Made by a program: the position numbers and the translations under genes
Part shown: piece by piece, positions 7,489 to 16,343 of the stretch
Layout: every line of letters starts with the position of its first letter
Position numbering within the stretch: the stretch's first letter is position 1
The notes under the pieces: model-generated
What the model was told of the DNA's origin: nothing
The model's input: the letters and a program-made list of their open reading frames with translations, nothing else
The model's database searches: none
Assembly: GCA_019418545.1 (NCBI GenBank)
Contig: DYBQ01000001.1
Coordinates: 1-64,000, forward strand
Direction of reading: 5' to 3'
Length of the DNA stretch: 64,000 bases
Origin: Clostridiales bacterium
Lineage (GTDB): Bacteria > Bacillota > Clostridia > Oscillospirales > Acutalibacteraceae

Positions 7489-8892
7489 ATGACTATCGGA
7501 GACATTCTCGTTAATACCAACCGGGCAAACCTCAATAATCTGCTACCGTTATCGGAAGTGAAAACCAAAAAGGATTTCGCCAAATTCAAGAAGAAGGGCT
7601 ATACCGTCGGCATGACTGCCGGGGAATTTCAGGAGAAATACCCGCTTCTTCCCATTGAGAACATTTATGCCTCCTACAACATCCTGTCCTCGCTCTATTA
7701 TTGCGAGCCTCAAAATCCTACCATCCCGATTGTCTTGAATCTTCAGATTTACGGCGACAAGCGCCTATCTGTTGCAAACGAATCGGATGAAGCATTTCAA
7801 AATCGGATTCTCTCGATAGCAAAAGCAATTTCTGAGGGGAATGTCAAGCGGATTCGGTCGTATCTCTTTTCTCTCGAAGACAGTTTCAGGGTTTCGGTGC
7901 TCTCGCAGTATATCAAGAACGCAGAGCCCTCAACGGAACTGTACGACCTCTTTATGGATTATTACAAATTGACCGATTATGGGTTCAAGAATCTAAACGA
8001 AGCCGATATACGCAAAGTCCTATCCGGTAAATCTGAGGAGCAGAAGAAGAAAACTGCTGAAAAGCTTCGGAAGTTCCCGGATACGGTTACCGTTTATCGC
8101 GGAGAGGGCAGCAAATCAACGCCGTATACGCAGTCTTTCTCTTGGACGGTCAGCTACAAAGCAGCTTGTTTCTTTGCCTGCAGGTTGCCGAGCGCTGAAG
8201 ACAGCACTATCGTATCGGCAGAGGTATCGAAGGATGATATCATTGAGTTCTTCCCTGAAAGAAATGAGGCAGAAGTTGTCATTTTGCCGTCTGCCGTGAA
8301 ATCTGTAAAAGTCGATACTCTGTATGGCTTAGAATCTGTCGAAGAAGAAATTCTCGAAATCATGCCCCTGTACCAGGCCGGCCGCGAAGAGATTCGGCAT
8401 CTGTATGCAGTTCATGGCAAACTCGATGCAAATGGGTCTGGGCACGATGCCCTGCACACGCTGCGTGTGCTGTTCAACGCGCTTCTTCTCCTTGAGATGG
8501 ATGGCATTATGCTTTCCGAAGAGGAAACGCAGATGCTGATGGATGCTGTCATTTACCACGACATTGGCCGTACGAACGATTACGTTGACGATAGCCATGG
8601 CAAGGCATCCCGCGATATTTATGCCGCTGACCGCAAGCCCGAAAATCCCGGTACTGGATTTCTCATCGAGTATCATAGCCTCGATGATGCTGTCGCTCGC
8701 AGAGATTTGAAGGCTCTTTCTCTGCCGAATGCTGACCGCATCTGGCTGCTGTATACGATTCTCAAAGATGCTGACGCTCTTGACCGGGTTCGGTTCGGGC
8801 TCAGATATCTTGACCCTAAGTATCTGCGCAATGATACAGCGCATAAAATTCTGCCCGTAGCACAGCTTTGCTTAGAGCACCTAACATTTTAA
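7489..8892 (+). CDS. ADP-ribosyltransferase-like / HD hydrolase fusion protein
   Basis: A 467-aa two-domain protein. The middle carries an ADP-ribosyltransferase pattern of the R-S-E type: TVYRGEG with Arg204, SFSWT at 216-220 and NEAEVVILP with Glu260 and Glu262. The C-terminal third is an HD-type metal hydrolase: GHDALHTLRV (His319, His323), YHDIGRTND (His357, Asp358) and DSHG (His370). The first 190 residues are unassigned. ART toxins attach ADP-ribose to proteins, nucleic acids or small molecules, and HD domains often cut phosphate esters, so the pair might write and erase or act in sequence. The ATG follows the IscB element directly; the original ribosome binding site is at 5853. The partner gene starts 9 nt downstream. 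Function is unknown. Confidence 0.65.
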   Translation: MTIGDILVNTNRANLNNLLPLSEVKTKKDFAKFKKKGYTVGMTAGEFQEKYPLLPIENIYASYNILSSLYYCEPQNPTIPIVLNLQIYGDKRLSVANESDEAFQNRILSIAKAISEGNVKRIRSYLFSLEDSFRVSVLSQYIKNAEPSTELYDLFMDYYKLTDYGFKNLNEADIRKVLSGKSEEQKKKTAEKLRKFPDTVTVYRGEGSKSTPYTQSFSWTVSYKAACFFACRLPSAEDSTIVSAEVSKDDIIEFFPERNEAEVVILPSAVKSVKVDTLYGLESVEEEILEIMPLYQAGREEIRHLYAVHGKLDANGSGHDALHTLRVLFNALLLLEMDGIMLSEEETQMLMDAVIYHDIGRTNDYVDDSHGKASRDIYAADRKPENPGTGFLIEYHSLDDAVARRDLKALSLPNADRIWLLYTILKDADALDRVRFGLRYLDPKYLRNDTAHKILPVAQLCLEHLTF

Positions 8893-8901
8893 GGAGTATA
8901 C

Positions 8902-10431
8902 ATGGCTATTACACCAACCACGGAACAACTCCAAATTGACAATGAATCGCTGCTTCGCGTTGAATATGGCGATACTTGGGACAAGAAATACAGGGACAAG
9001 GGTAAGGCTATTTGGACTTTCCAGCGCCGAAACCTTTCGACAGCGTGCGTCGTCGTTTCTCGCTTGCACGGCATCGACTTCGATGCCGCCTCCACCTTTA
9101 TGTTTTACCTGGCGAACAACGCGGGTGAATGCAAACCCATCGTGGAAGCCGTAAATTCCCAGCTGGAGCTCGCCATCATCAAACCTGACAAGTTCATCAA
9201 GGGTCTGCATAAGTTCTTTCAGGAGCTCACAAAGCCTATTAAGAAAGATAAGCAGTATGCGCTCTACTTTAAGACGCTGGCGTACCTGCAGGAATGCACG
9301 CACAACGGTCTTATAATTGACGGGAAAGTGATGCACAACGAGGCTGTGGTAATATCCGCTACTGACTTCATCATGCAAGGCACTGAGTATCTCAAGAAGC
9401 AGGATTTTGATGTAGTGAACATCGTAGTCGGCATCACCACCGAAAACGAACCCATCATTATCCGAGACCCCTACCCTCTTGTAGATGTACCTGCCTATTA
9501 TGTTGAAGCACTGTATCTCGGCAAACCGTATGACAAAGCTGACCGGAAAATGTCGGATGAAAAGAAGGGGGACATGCTTGCCACATATTATGCGCGATAC
9601 GGATACAAGAACATTGAGACACTCGATGACAGCATAACCCTGAGTCGGGAGTGCCAACTGTATACCAATACCGTGCTCTCTTTAGCCACCGTTCTGAACG
9701 AATACCTCGTGGACATGCTGCCGGACAAACCGTTGATTCGCAATACCCCGTATCAGGCGCAGTGGTGGCCGGTTCCTTTGTCGCATAAGTTTCCCGTCAG
9801 CGCCCTCAAAGAAGCCCTGCACCATCGGCGCAGAACGCTTCCTGCGAACGGTGCGGTTATTCAGTTCGGAAGTCACCAGATGCTGCGAGAAGTAAAACTG
9901 AAAGAAACCTGCCGCGACAACGAAATCATCTGCGTCTACAAAATAAAGACACCTGATGGAGATGTTTCCGGGTACTACAATACCAACTCCGAGTGGTTTT
10001 ACTCGATGCTGGACGGTTCAGACTATATGGATTTGCACGACCAAATCACGCACCTTATCCTTTGGCTGTACACTTCCTTGGTCTGTGATGTCCCAGACCT
10101 TCTCCCAACGGACGATTCCTTCCGGCGCTCCTTTATCACCCGCGAAGGCGTTCCTACCGACTTAAAATTCTTAACTCTCGGCGGAAAGCCTCGCAATTAT
10201 CTGAAAAAGGATGATGGTGAGGATAGTACACTCCACATCTTCGACAAGTCAAAGTACGATGCATCCAGCAAAAGCATCAACGGCTTTGTCCGCAAACTTC
10301 CAGCCGGACAAAAAGCGAGCGAACGGTCTCTGAAAATTGCAGAAAGCTACGGCTTCGAGTTGCATGAGGATGAGACTTATGTCATGCCGTTTGTGCGCAG
10401 ACAGTGGCTCAAAAAGAAAACCGAAGAATAA
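8902..10431 (+). CDS. Unknown 509-aa partner of the ART-HD protein
   Basis: I do not recognise a family. The start is clear: TAAGGAGTATACATG, 9 nt after the ART-HD stop, so the two form an operon. The protein looks soluble, with mixed alpha/beta composition, no signal peptide or membrane segment, and a basic end (RRQWLKKKTEE). A central run, ATDFIMQGTEYLKKQDFD then VVNIVVGITTENEPIIIRD, resembles a core alpha/beta unit. The gene is followed by a strong terminator at 10439. Its job should be read together with the ART-HD protein: target recognition, immunity or scaffold are all possible. Confidence 0.6.
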   Translation: MAITPTTEQLQIDNESLLRVEYGDTWDKKYRDKGKAIWTFQRRNLSTACVVVSRLHGIDFDAASTFMFYLANNAGECKPIVEAVNSQLELAIIKPDKFIKGLHKFFQELTKPIKKDKQYALYFKTLAYLQECTHNGLIIDGKVMHNEAVVISATDFIMQGTEYLKKQDFDVVNIVVGITTENEPIIIRDPYPLVDVPAYYVEALYLGKPYDKADRKMSDEKKGDMLATYYARYGYKNIETLDDSITLSRECQLYTNTVLSLATVLNEYLVDMLPDKPLIRNTPYQAQWWPVPLSHKFPVSALKEALHHRRRTLPANGAVIQFGSHQMLREVKLKETCRDNEIICVYKIKTPDGDVSGYYNTNSEWFYSMLDGSDYMDLHDQITHLILWLYTSLVCDVPDLLPTDDSFRRSFITREGVPTDLKFLTLGGKPRNYLKKDDGEDSTLHIFDKSKYDASSKSINGFVRKLPAGQKASERSLKIAESYGFELHEDETYVMPFVRRQWLKKKTEE

Positions 10432-10438
10432 ACGATTT

Positions 10439-10463
10439 GCAGCGCTCAAAATCAGAGCGCTGC
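10439..10463 (+). terminator. Terminator of the ART-HD operon
   Basis: GCAGCGCTC (10439-10447), loop AAAATCA, GAGCGCTGC (10455-10463), then TATTCTTTTTG. A perfect 9-bp stem 8 bp past the stop codon. Confidence 0.9.
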
Positions 10464-10486
10464 TATTCTTTTTGCGCAATGAAAAA

Positions 10487-10511
10487 GCCGCCATGCATAA
10501 TGCACAGCGGC
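10487..10511 (-). terminator. Terminator of the GH3-GtrA unit
   Basis: On the minus strand GCCGC and GCGGC arms (10487-10491, 10507-10511), extended by A-T pairs, are followed by TTTTTC. It converges with the previous terminator. Confidence 0.75.
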
Positions 10512-10587
10512 CTTTTCTGAGGAAAAAAGCTAATAAAGAGAATGTCGGAAAATGAATCTTGTCACGGCGGTCTTCTGCTGTCCATGC

Positions 10588-11133
10588 CTAATCTTTTGTG
10601 GCCGGAAACAACATTTTATTCACGAAGAAGAAGATGACCATAGATACGCCGCCGTTTAGCACGGTCGTGCCGATGTTGTAGATGAAATCAGGAACAACCA
10701 GACCTGCAACAGCGACCCACACGCAGTTGATTGAGTTGACAATGCAGGTGATGATGCAGAATGCGACCACATATCCCGCAATCTGCTTTCCCAGATTTCC
10801 TTTGCTTCGGAACACGAAATTCCGCTGAATCGGGAAGTTGATGCACTCACCAATGACCATAGCAATCATGTATGCACAGAAATACGGTAAACCACCGTGG
10901 GCTGCATCGTAGCCAAGAATATTCCACTGAAAGGTTTCTCCAAACATCGTAACAGGAATACCCGGCCAGCCGAAATCCACAACTGGCAAACTTGCAAATG
11001 CTTTCGGCAAGAACTGCAAGAGCAGATACTTGAAAACAGTAATGAGATTCGATACGATGACAAACAGTCCGCCTTCTCGTACCCATTTTGCGGTTTCAGG
11101 GTGTTTGGCTGCAAATCGATTCCAGAACTCCAT
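10588..11133 (-). CDS. GtrA-like membrane protein
   Basis: A 181-aa protein with four predicted membrane segments: around GLFVIVSNLITVFKYLLL, PYFCAYMIAMVIGECINF, YVVAFCIITCIVNSINCV and GGVSMVIFFFVNKML. The pattern N.P.QR.FVFRSKGN after the second segment is typical of GtrA-family proteins, which are thought to move or flip polyprenyl-linked sugars. The start at 11133 has GGAGGAG upstream; the open frame extends farther into the GH3 gene but the earlier start has no ribosome site. It lies 14 nt downstream of the GH3 gene, so a role in handling surface glycans together with that enzyme is plausible. Substrate unknown. Confidence 0.75.
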   Translation of the reverse strand: MEFWNRFAAKHPETAKWVREGGLFVIVSNLITVFKYLLLQFLPKAFASLPVVDFGWPGIPVTMFGETFQWNILGYDAAHGGLPYFCAYMIAMVIGECINFPIQRNFVFRSKGNLGKQIAGYVVAFCIITCIVNSINCVWVAVAGLVVPDFIYNIGTTVLNGGVSMVIFFFVNKMLFPATKD

Positions 11134-11147
11134 TCTGCTCCTCCATA

Positions 11148-13958
11148 TTAAGCCTGCACAGAATTCTGCTCTTTCCAACGCTTAACATTCTTGCGGCGGC
11201 GGATAAAGTAGAACACGCACAGAGCGATGAGGCCAGCATCGACAACCGCAACCGTGATATACAGCCAGTACGGAACCGGGATAGCGCTGACTTCCTGACC
11301 AATGCTATTAGCAGAGGTATAAAGGATATTATGCGTAGCATTGCGAAGGACCTGATGACCGGCAGGAGAATTTGTGACGGCCTCACTCGGAGCCTGAATA
11401 TTCATCAAAGACAGAATCAAGTCATTGCCTGCTGCGATTGCACGGTCGATGTTGATATAGGACAGCTGAAGGATGCAGTCGGTAATGACAGTGCCACGGA
11501 AGCCCCATTCATTGCGCAGGACAGTAGTGAGCAAATCAGCATTTTCAGCAGCACAGATTTCACCGATACGGTTGAAGGAGGACATGATTCCGCGTGTACC
11601 GCCTTCCTTAACGGCAATCTCAAAGGGCTTGATATAGATTTCACGCATTGCCTGCTCGTTCACCCAAGTCAGCAGACCACCGGAATCGCGGTTGCTCTCC
11701 TGGTCATTGACAGCAAAGTGCTTGCAGTAGGTCGTAACACCCTGAGACTGGATACCCTGCGTTTCAGCAGCAGCCATTTTACCGGAGTGCAGACCATCCT
11801 CAGAATAATACTCGTAGTTACGGCCACTGAACGGGCTGCGATGAATGTTCATAGCCGGGGCATACAGAGCAGCGATTTTCATAGCTACCGCTTCTTGCGC
11901 GAAGGTTTCGCCCATATCGTATGCCAGCTCAGTATTCCAGCTGCATGCCAGAACGGACTGTGCGCAGAATTGATTGCCGGTAGAGCCTGCCATAATGTTG
12001 TTGACACCGTTTGGACCGTCAACTTCAGTATAGCCCAGTTTGCCTACAGACGGAACTTCCTGTGTTGCCCAGCCTCCATTGGAAACCAGATTGACCATCT
12101 CACTGACCGGAATCTGTTCTAGGAAATCATTCCATTTCGGGTCATCATAGGCAAGACCCTTCATATCTTCAATTTTCAAGTCATGATTTACAACAGCAAT
12201 GTCTTCGGCTGTGTCAACCAGACCGTTGGATGTATTGTTGATTGCCTCCAGAGCGGCAGCACCGGCTTCGCGGCTCGCAGCAGCTCGCTCTTTGGGGAAT
12301 GTGCCCTCCCAATCGGCACGGCTCACATAGCTTGTGCATTCGCCAAAAGAAGCATAGTCAAACTGATTGGTTGCTGCGACATCGTCAGTAGAGCGGGCAC
12401 CATCGTTAGAGTCGTTGTAGATTCTATCCTTGTCGATGGTAAGAGTCCGAGAATCAATGACCGTGTGACTGTCGCTGCGCAGGCTGATAGTATATTCGCC
12501 CGCTTCGAGAACATAGGCACCGCCTTTTGCTTTCACGCCGGTATAGTCGTAAGACGCCATATCCTCAGCAGTGAAAGTCAAAGTCACAGATTCGTTCTGA
12601 CCGGGTTCAATCATTCCAGTCTTGCCAAAGGCTGCGAGAACGACAGAACTCTTCTCGATTCCGCCCTCAGTATACGGTGCAGAGTAGTAGACCTCTACTA
12701 CATCTTTACCAGCAACAGAGCCGTTATTCTTCACATTGACCGTCATGGTCACATTGTTGCCGTCAAACGAGAAATCAGAGATGCTTTCTTCAAAGTCCGT
12801 ATAAGAAAGACCGTAGCCGAAAGGATACTGAACCGTGGCATCGTAGTCGATGAAACCATCCTCAGCGGCTGTCTCATAGTAACGATAGCCTACATAGATA
12901 CCTTCGATATAATCGACATAATGGTAAGCGTCTGGAGCAGCACCGCCGCCGATTGGGCTGGTGTTTACCCACTCACAGTTTGTATAGTTATAAGCGCCAA
13001 TGCTATAATAGCTGGGAGCGCTCTCAACCGCATAGGCGAATGTATCGGTAGTGCGACCGGAAGGATTCACTGCACCGCTTAATACTTCACCGACAGCATT
13101 TGCACCGGTAGAACCCAGACATCCAATCCAGAGTGCCGCATCCACGCCCTCGTCCTCGAGAAAACCGAGTTCCATGGCATTTGTGGAGTTGACCAGAACA
13201 ACTACCGTGCCGAAGTTTTCCTTCAGCATATCCAGAATCTGCTTCTCAACACTCTGCAGTTCCAGATAGTGCTTACCGGCGTCACCGCCTTTTACAACCT
13301 GCTCAATGTCCTTACCGGAAGAAACAATCTGCGTTGTTGCATTCGGGTCCATATCCATGGGAAGGTCTGCACCTTCACCGCCGAGACGAGACACTACAAA
13401 CACGGCCACATCCGAATAAGCCTTTGCATTTGCAATCATCTCGTCAGAGTATTCATTGACAGCAGGCTCGTTAATGTCAAAGTTGTTGCCGGTGAAACCG
13501 ACACCGATACGCTCAACAAAATGGTCGTTATAGAAAGAGACCAGTTCTGGATTGACCGAGAATCCAGCGTTAGTCAAGCCCTGCTCCAAGGTAATGTTAT
13601 TGCTGCTGTCACCGGAACCAGAACCGGAGCCGCCATAGACAGTGTCACGAGAGCCATAACCAAAGAGATTGATTTTACTTCCGGAAGCGAGAGGCAAAGT
13701 CTGGTTCTTATTTTCCAGCATGACAATACCTTCGCTTTCGACCTTCTGCGTCATATCCGCAGAAGCCTGACGGAAAGCAGCCACCTCATCCGCATCCGGT
13801 CCCTTGTATAGGAAACTATTGATGGTTGTGTAGTATTTCGGAACAAGCACACAAAGCAGTACATTCAGTACCGCAACAATAGCACTCAGAATGCACATTA
13901 TGACAAATGGCAATTTCTTCGGCTTGCGTACTTGTTTTGCAGGGGCAGTGTTTGACAT
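11148..13958 (-). CDS. Membrane-anchored glycoside hydrolase family 3 protein, domain-swapped
   Basis: A 936-aa protein. It begins with a short cytoplasmic tail and a membrane segment (FVIMCILSAIVAVLNVLLC), then a GH3 C-terminal-type domain (ESEGIVMLENKNQTLPL), a fibronectin III-like domain (about 420-500), and last the GH3 N-terminal barrel. The barrel holds HRSPFSGRNYEYYSEDG, KHFAVNDQE and the nucleophile region GTVITDC with Asp827. A second membrane segment (YITVAVVDAGLIALCVFYF) and a basic tail end it. The swapped order of domains is known in some GH3 enzymes of gut Clostridia. It probably trims beta-linked sugars at the cell surface. ATG at 13958 has AAGGAGG upstream. It lies downstream of a LytTR two-component system across a terminator. 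Confidence 0.88.
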   Translation of the reverse strand: MSNTAPAKQVRKPKKLPFVIMCILSAIVAVLNVLLCVLVPKYYTTINSFLYKGPDADEVAAFRQASADMTQKVESEGIVMLENKNQTLPLASGSKINLFGYGSRDTVYGGSGSGSGDSSNNITLEQGLTNAGFSVNPELVSFYNDHFVERIGVGFTGNNFDINEPAVNEYSDEMIANAKAYSDVAVFVVSRLGGEGADLPMDMDPNATTQIVSSGKDIEQVVKGGDAGKHYLELQSVEKQILDMLKENFGTVVVLVNSTNAMELGFLEDEGVDAALWIGCLGSTGANAVGEVLSGAVNPSGRTTDTFAYAVESAPSYYSIGAYNYTNCEWVNTSPIGGGAAPDAYHYVDYIEGIYVGYRYYETAAEDGFIDYDATVQYPFGYGLSYTDFEESISDFSFDGNNVTMTVNVKNNGSVAGKDVVEVYYSAPYTEGGIEKSSVVLAAFGKTGMIEPGQNESVTLTFTAEDMASYDYTGVKAKGGAYVLEAGEYTISLRSDSHTVIDSRTLTIDKDRIYNDSNDGARSTDDVAATNQFDYASFGECTSYVSRADWEGTFPKERAAASREAGAAALEAINNTSNGLVDTAEDIAVVNHDLKIEDMKGLAYDDPKWNDFLEQIPVSEMVNLVSNGGWATQEVPSVGKLGYTEVDGPNGVNNIMAGSTGNQFCAQSVLACSWNTELAYDMGETFAQEAVAMKIAALYAPAMNIHRSPFSGRNYEYYSEDGLHSGKMAAAETQGIQSQGVTTYCKHFAVNDQESNRDSGGLLTWVNEQAMREIYIKPFEIAVKEGGTRGIMSSFNRIGEICAAENADLLTTVLRNEWGFRGTVITDCILQLSYINIDRAIAAGNDLILSLMNIQAPSEAVTNSPAGHQVLRNATHNILYTSANSIGQEVSAIPVPYWLYITVAVVDAGLIALCVFYFIRRRKNVKRWKEQNSVQA

Positions 13959-14002
13959 TTGAATTCCTCCTTCTGATTGACCGGACTCGGTCATTTGTCT
14001 GC

Positions 14003-14020
14003 ATTATACCTGAAACTGTA
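14003..14020 (-). promoter_or_regulatory. Candidate promoter of the GH3-GtrA unit
   Basis: On the minus strand TATAAT (14003-14008) lies 45 nt before the GH3 start, with no -35 hexamer at 17 bp. TACAGTTTC lies just upstream of it, resembling one half of a LytTR-type site. A paired second half-site at the usual spacing is not clear, so control by the neighbouring LytTR regulator is only a suggestion. Confidence 0.35.
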
Positions 14021-14082
14021 AAAAAAGGAGGTCGTATTTCCTAAGTGGTCGTTTTTTGTTCCTACTCTGCACAAAAAAGAAA

Positions 14083-14105
14083 ATTGCCGGGGTTTCCCCG
14101 GCAAT
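14083..14105 (-). terminator. Terminator of the two-component operon
   Basis: ATTGCCGGGG/CCCCGGCAAT with a 3-nt loop, followed on the minus strand by TTTCTTTTTTG. A strong intrinsic terminator 10 bp past the kinase stop. Confidence 0.9.
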
Positions 14106-14115
14106 CAGGTATTGC

Positions 14116-15450
14116 TTATTCAGTTTCAACAGGCAGTGCCACACGAAGCAGGAACAGCCCGTCCTCCACTTGGACGGAAACCGTACCGCCATATTTCTCC
14201 GCTGTACTCCGGATGCTCTTTAAACCAAACCCATGATAGTTCGGGTCTCCTTTTGTCGTAACGGGCAGGCCGTCAACAAAACGCAAGTCTCCCTCGTAGA
14301 AGTTCTCCACTTGAAGGATGGCAATGCCATGTCTCGAGAAGATGCTTACGGAAATCGCACGCTTGTCGTGGTCCTCAAGCTTACGAACGGCTTCCTCTGC
14401 ATTATCCAGAGCGTTTCCTATCATTGAAAACAGGTCAACCGCCTCTAAAAAACCAACTGCCTTTCCATCGGCAACACAGGTAAAGGTGATATCATTCGCA
14501 GCGCACAACAGGCTCTTTTCGGTCAGTATCGTGTCCAAAATTTCGTTTCCTGTCTCAATGATAGAGTCATATACCGATACTGAGTTTTCGATTTCTTGAA
14601 GAACTGCATTTTCCGGTGAATTACCTGTTTGTGCCACAATCTTCTTCAACTCTGACAGCTGGCATTTCAGTGCATGGCATTTATGATTGATAAGTTTCAC
14701 ACTATCCGATGCTCGTTCATATTGCGCTTGATGGCGCATCCACAACTGCTTTTGAAGGGATAGCTCCTCTTGCTGCGCCAATTTGTTTTGAAAACTCACC
14801 TGCTGCCACAATATCAGAACACAGCATATCATCGAATATATCCTGCAGCACCGATACAGGTAATTCTGGTGCTGAAAGCTGGTCTGAACAACCGCACTAA
14901 ACACAATAGATATCAGTAGGACCGCTATCATTGTCGTAAAAGAATACCCGACGCTCACCGAGGCATACCCATGTTTAACCATAGGTCGTGCAATCAAGAG
15001 ATATATCACGACATATACCAATGCAAATACAGCAAAGGGAATGAAGGTATCTACTACTATGTCTTTGAGGGAGCAGTAATGAGGTTCATTATAACCTGCT
15101 CCGGGCTGAATAGCATCCCACGCACAAAAAGCGACATGCTGAGTAAGGTAAGCCAATGTAGTGAAATAAGCAGCCATTTTGAGTTCTACATCAAACATCG
15201 AGTATTCTATAGAAAGCAGGATAAGAAAACTGCCTATGCTCCATACCAAAGAAGCCAAAAAGTTATTCAAAAGGATTTCTGGTGATGCGGTAATGCAAAG
15301 CTTCAAAACCAAAAATCCTAAGATTGCTGCCAGTACAGCACGAATCAGCCAAAACTTTCTTTTTGGTTCTTTGTAAGCAAACATGAGTGCTGCAATCAAT
15401 AACTGAACCGGTTGATGCAAAATTTTGAAGATATCTTGCAGCAAATTCAC
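14116..15450 (-). CDS. AgrC/LytS-like sensor histidine kinase (GHKL type)
   Basis: A 444-aa protein with about six hydrophobic segments in the first 210 residues, a coiled linker (QNKLAQQEELSLQKQ), an H-box INHKCHALK with His256, and a GHKL ATPase domain: N-box SMIGNALDNAEEAV (Asn346, Asn350) and G-box GFGLKSI. This is the build of AgrC-type sensors that respond to peptides or membrane signals. It starts with GTG at 15450, whose GTGA overlaps the regulator's stop, with GGAGG upstream, so the pair is translationally coupled. No agrB/agrD genes are seen beside it. Confidence 0.88.
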   Translation of the reverse strand: MNLLQDIFKILHQPVQLLIAALMFAYKEPKRKFWLIRAVLAAILGFLVLKLCITASPEILLNNFLASLVWSIGSFLILLSIEYSMFDVELKMAAYFTTLAYLTQHVAFCAWDAIQPGAGYNEPHYCSLKDIVVDTFIPFAVFALVYVVIYLLIARPMVKHGYASVSVGYSFTTMIAVLLISIVFSAVVQTSFQHQNYLYRCCRIYSMICCVLILWQQVSFQNKLAQQEELSLQKQLWMRHQAQYERASDSVKLINHKCHALKCQLSELKKIVAQTGNSPENAVLQEIENSVSVYDSIIETGNEILDTILTEKSLLCAANDITFTCVADGKAVGFLEAVDLFSMIGNALDNAEEAVRKLEDHDKRAISVSIFSRHGIAILQVENFYEGDLRFVDGLPVTTKGDPNYHGFGLKSIRSTAEKYGGTVSVQVEDGLFLLRVALPVETE

Positions 15451-16160
15451 TTCATATTTCCTCCCGTCACAGAATTTGCCAGGTCGCTGAGAAATGTATT
15501 TCTTCGACCGCGACTAAGGGGAAGTGTGTTTGCGCCGACAACAATAGAGTCTTTTTTTACAGCATCCACATGTCGAAGATTTACCAAGTAGCTGTTGCTG
15601 CATCTCGAAAACTGCTGGTCTTTAAGGCGGTCTTCAATTTCTTGCAAACTACCGGAAACCTCAAGGGTTTGATTATGCAGATGCAGATACAGCCAATGCC
15701 CCCGCACCTCAATGTAGTAGATTGCCGAACTCTCAATTCGCTGCTTTTCTCCATTTACCGTAACAAAAAGATGATGCTTCTGCCTTTGAGAAGCTCGTTC
15801 AATGGCGCGAGGCAGTTTCATAGAAAGCTGCGCATAGGTGATTGGCTTTAGAATAAAATCCAGTGCATCGACTTCATAACCCTTAATGGCATACTTTGCC
15901 ATTCTGGTAATAAAAATCATAACGACAGTCGCATCCTGTTCTCTGATTTTCTGAGCAGCACTCATACCGTCTAGTAGCGGCATTTCAATATCCAACAGCA
16001 GAATATCATATATAGGTTTGTAGTTCTCAGCAATATCCATGCCATCGTTAAACACCGCGATATTGCCTTCGAGTCCATGCTCATTAAGATAGCGAACAAC
16101 ATTATCCTTTGTCTGCTGAGCCAAATCTGCTTCGTCTTCGACAATTGCAATCTGCAGCAT
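15447..16160 (-). CDS. LytTR-family response regulator
   Basis: A 237-aa regulator: a receiver domain (IAIVEDEADL, phosphoacceptor Asp57 in LLLDIEMPLLDG, FITRMAKYAIKGYEVDALDFILKP at the signalling face) followed by a LytTR DNA-binding domain from about residue 135 (the KQRIESSAIYYIEVRGHWLY type, ending with SNSYLVNLRHV and LPLSRGRR). The start at 16160 follows GGGGAGG; the open frame runs farther but lacks a site. Its likely targets include genes close by, with the GH3 gene first among candidates. Confidence 0.9.
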   Translation of the reverse strand: MLQIAIVEDEADLAQQTKDNVVRYLNEHGLEGNIAVFNDGMDIAENYKPIYDILLLDIEMPLLDGMSAAQKIREQDATVVMIFITRMAKYAIKGYEVDALDFILKPITYAQLSMKLPRAIERASQRQKHHLFVTVNGEKQRIESSAIYYIEVRGHWLYLHLHNQTLEVSGSLQEIEDRLKDQQFSRCSNSYLVNLRHVDAVKKDSIVVGANTLPLSRGRRNTFLSDLANSVTGGNMK

Positions 16161-16280
16161 ACCCGAAACCTCCCCATAGGATTTGCATTCTTTCTTTTCT
16201 GTCATCATTCTACCAAGTGCGACAAACAATGTCAAAAAGATTTTCAAGAGCACTTATGCAGTTTTTCAGTCAAAGCAAAA

Positions 16281-16306
16281 GGAGCGTCCGCCAAAGCAGA
16301 CGCTCC
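16281..16306 (-). terminator. Terminator downstream of the surface-protein remnant
   Basis: GGAGCGTC (16281-16288) pairs with GACGCTCC (16299-16306). On the minus strand it is followed by TTTTGCTTT. It lies 37 bp past the final stop of the remnant. Confidence 0.75.
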
Positions 16307-16343
16307 TCTTTGTGTTTTCTTGTGCTTTTTGTGGGCTTGCAGC

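Noticed and set aside
11088..13811. Three long open frames on the plus strand opposite the GH3 gene
   Set aside because: They mirror the codon pattern of the GH3 gene, have no ribosome sites and no recognisable domains.
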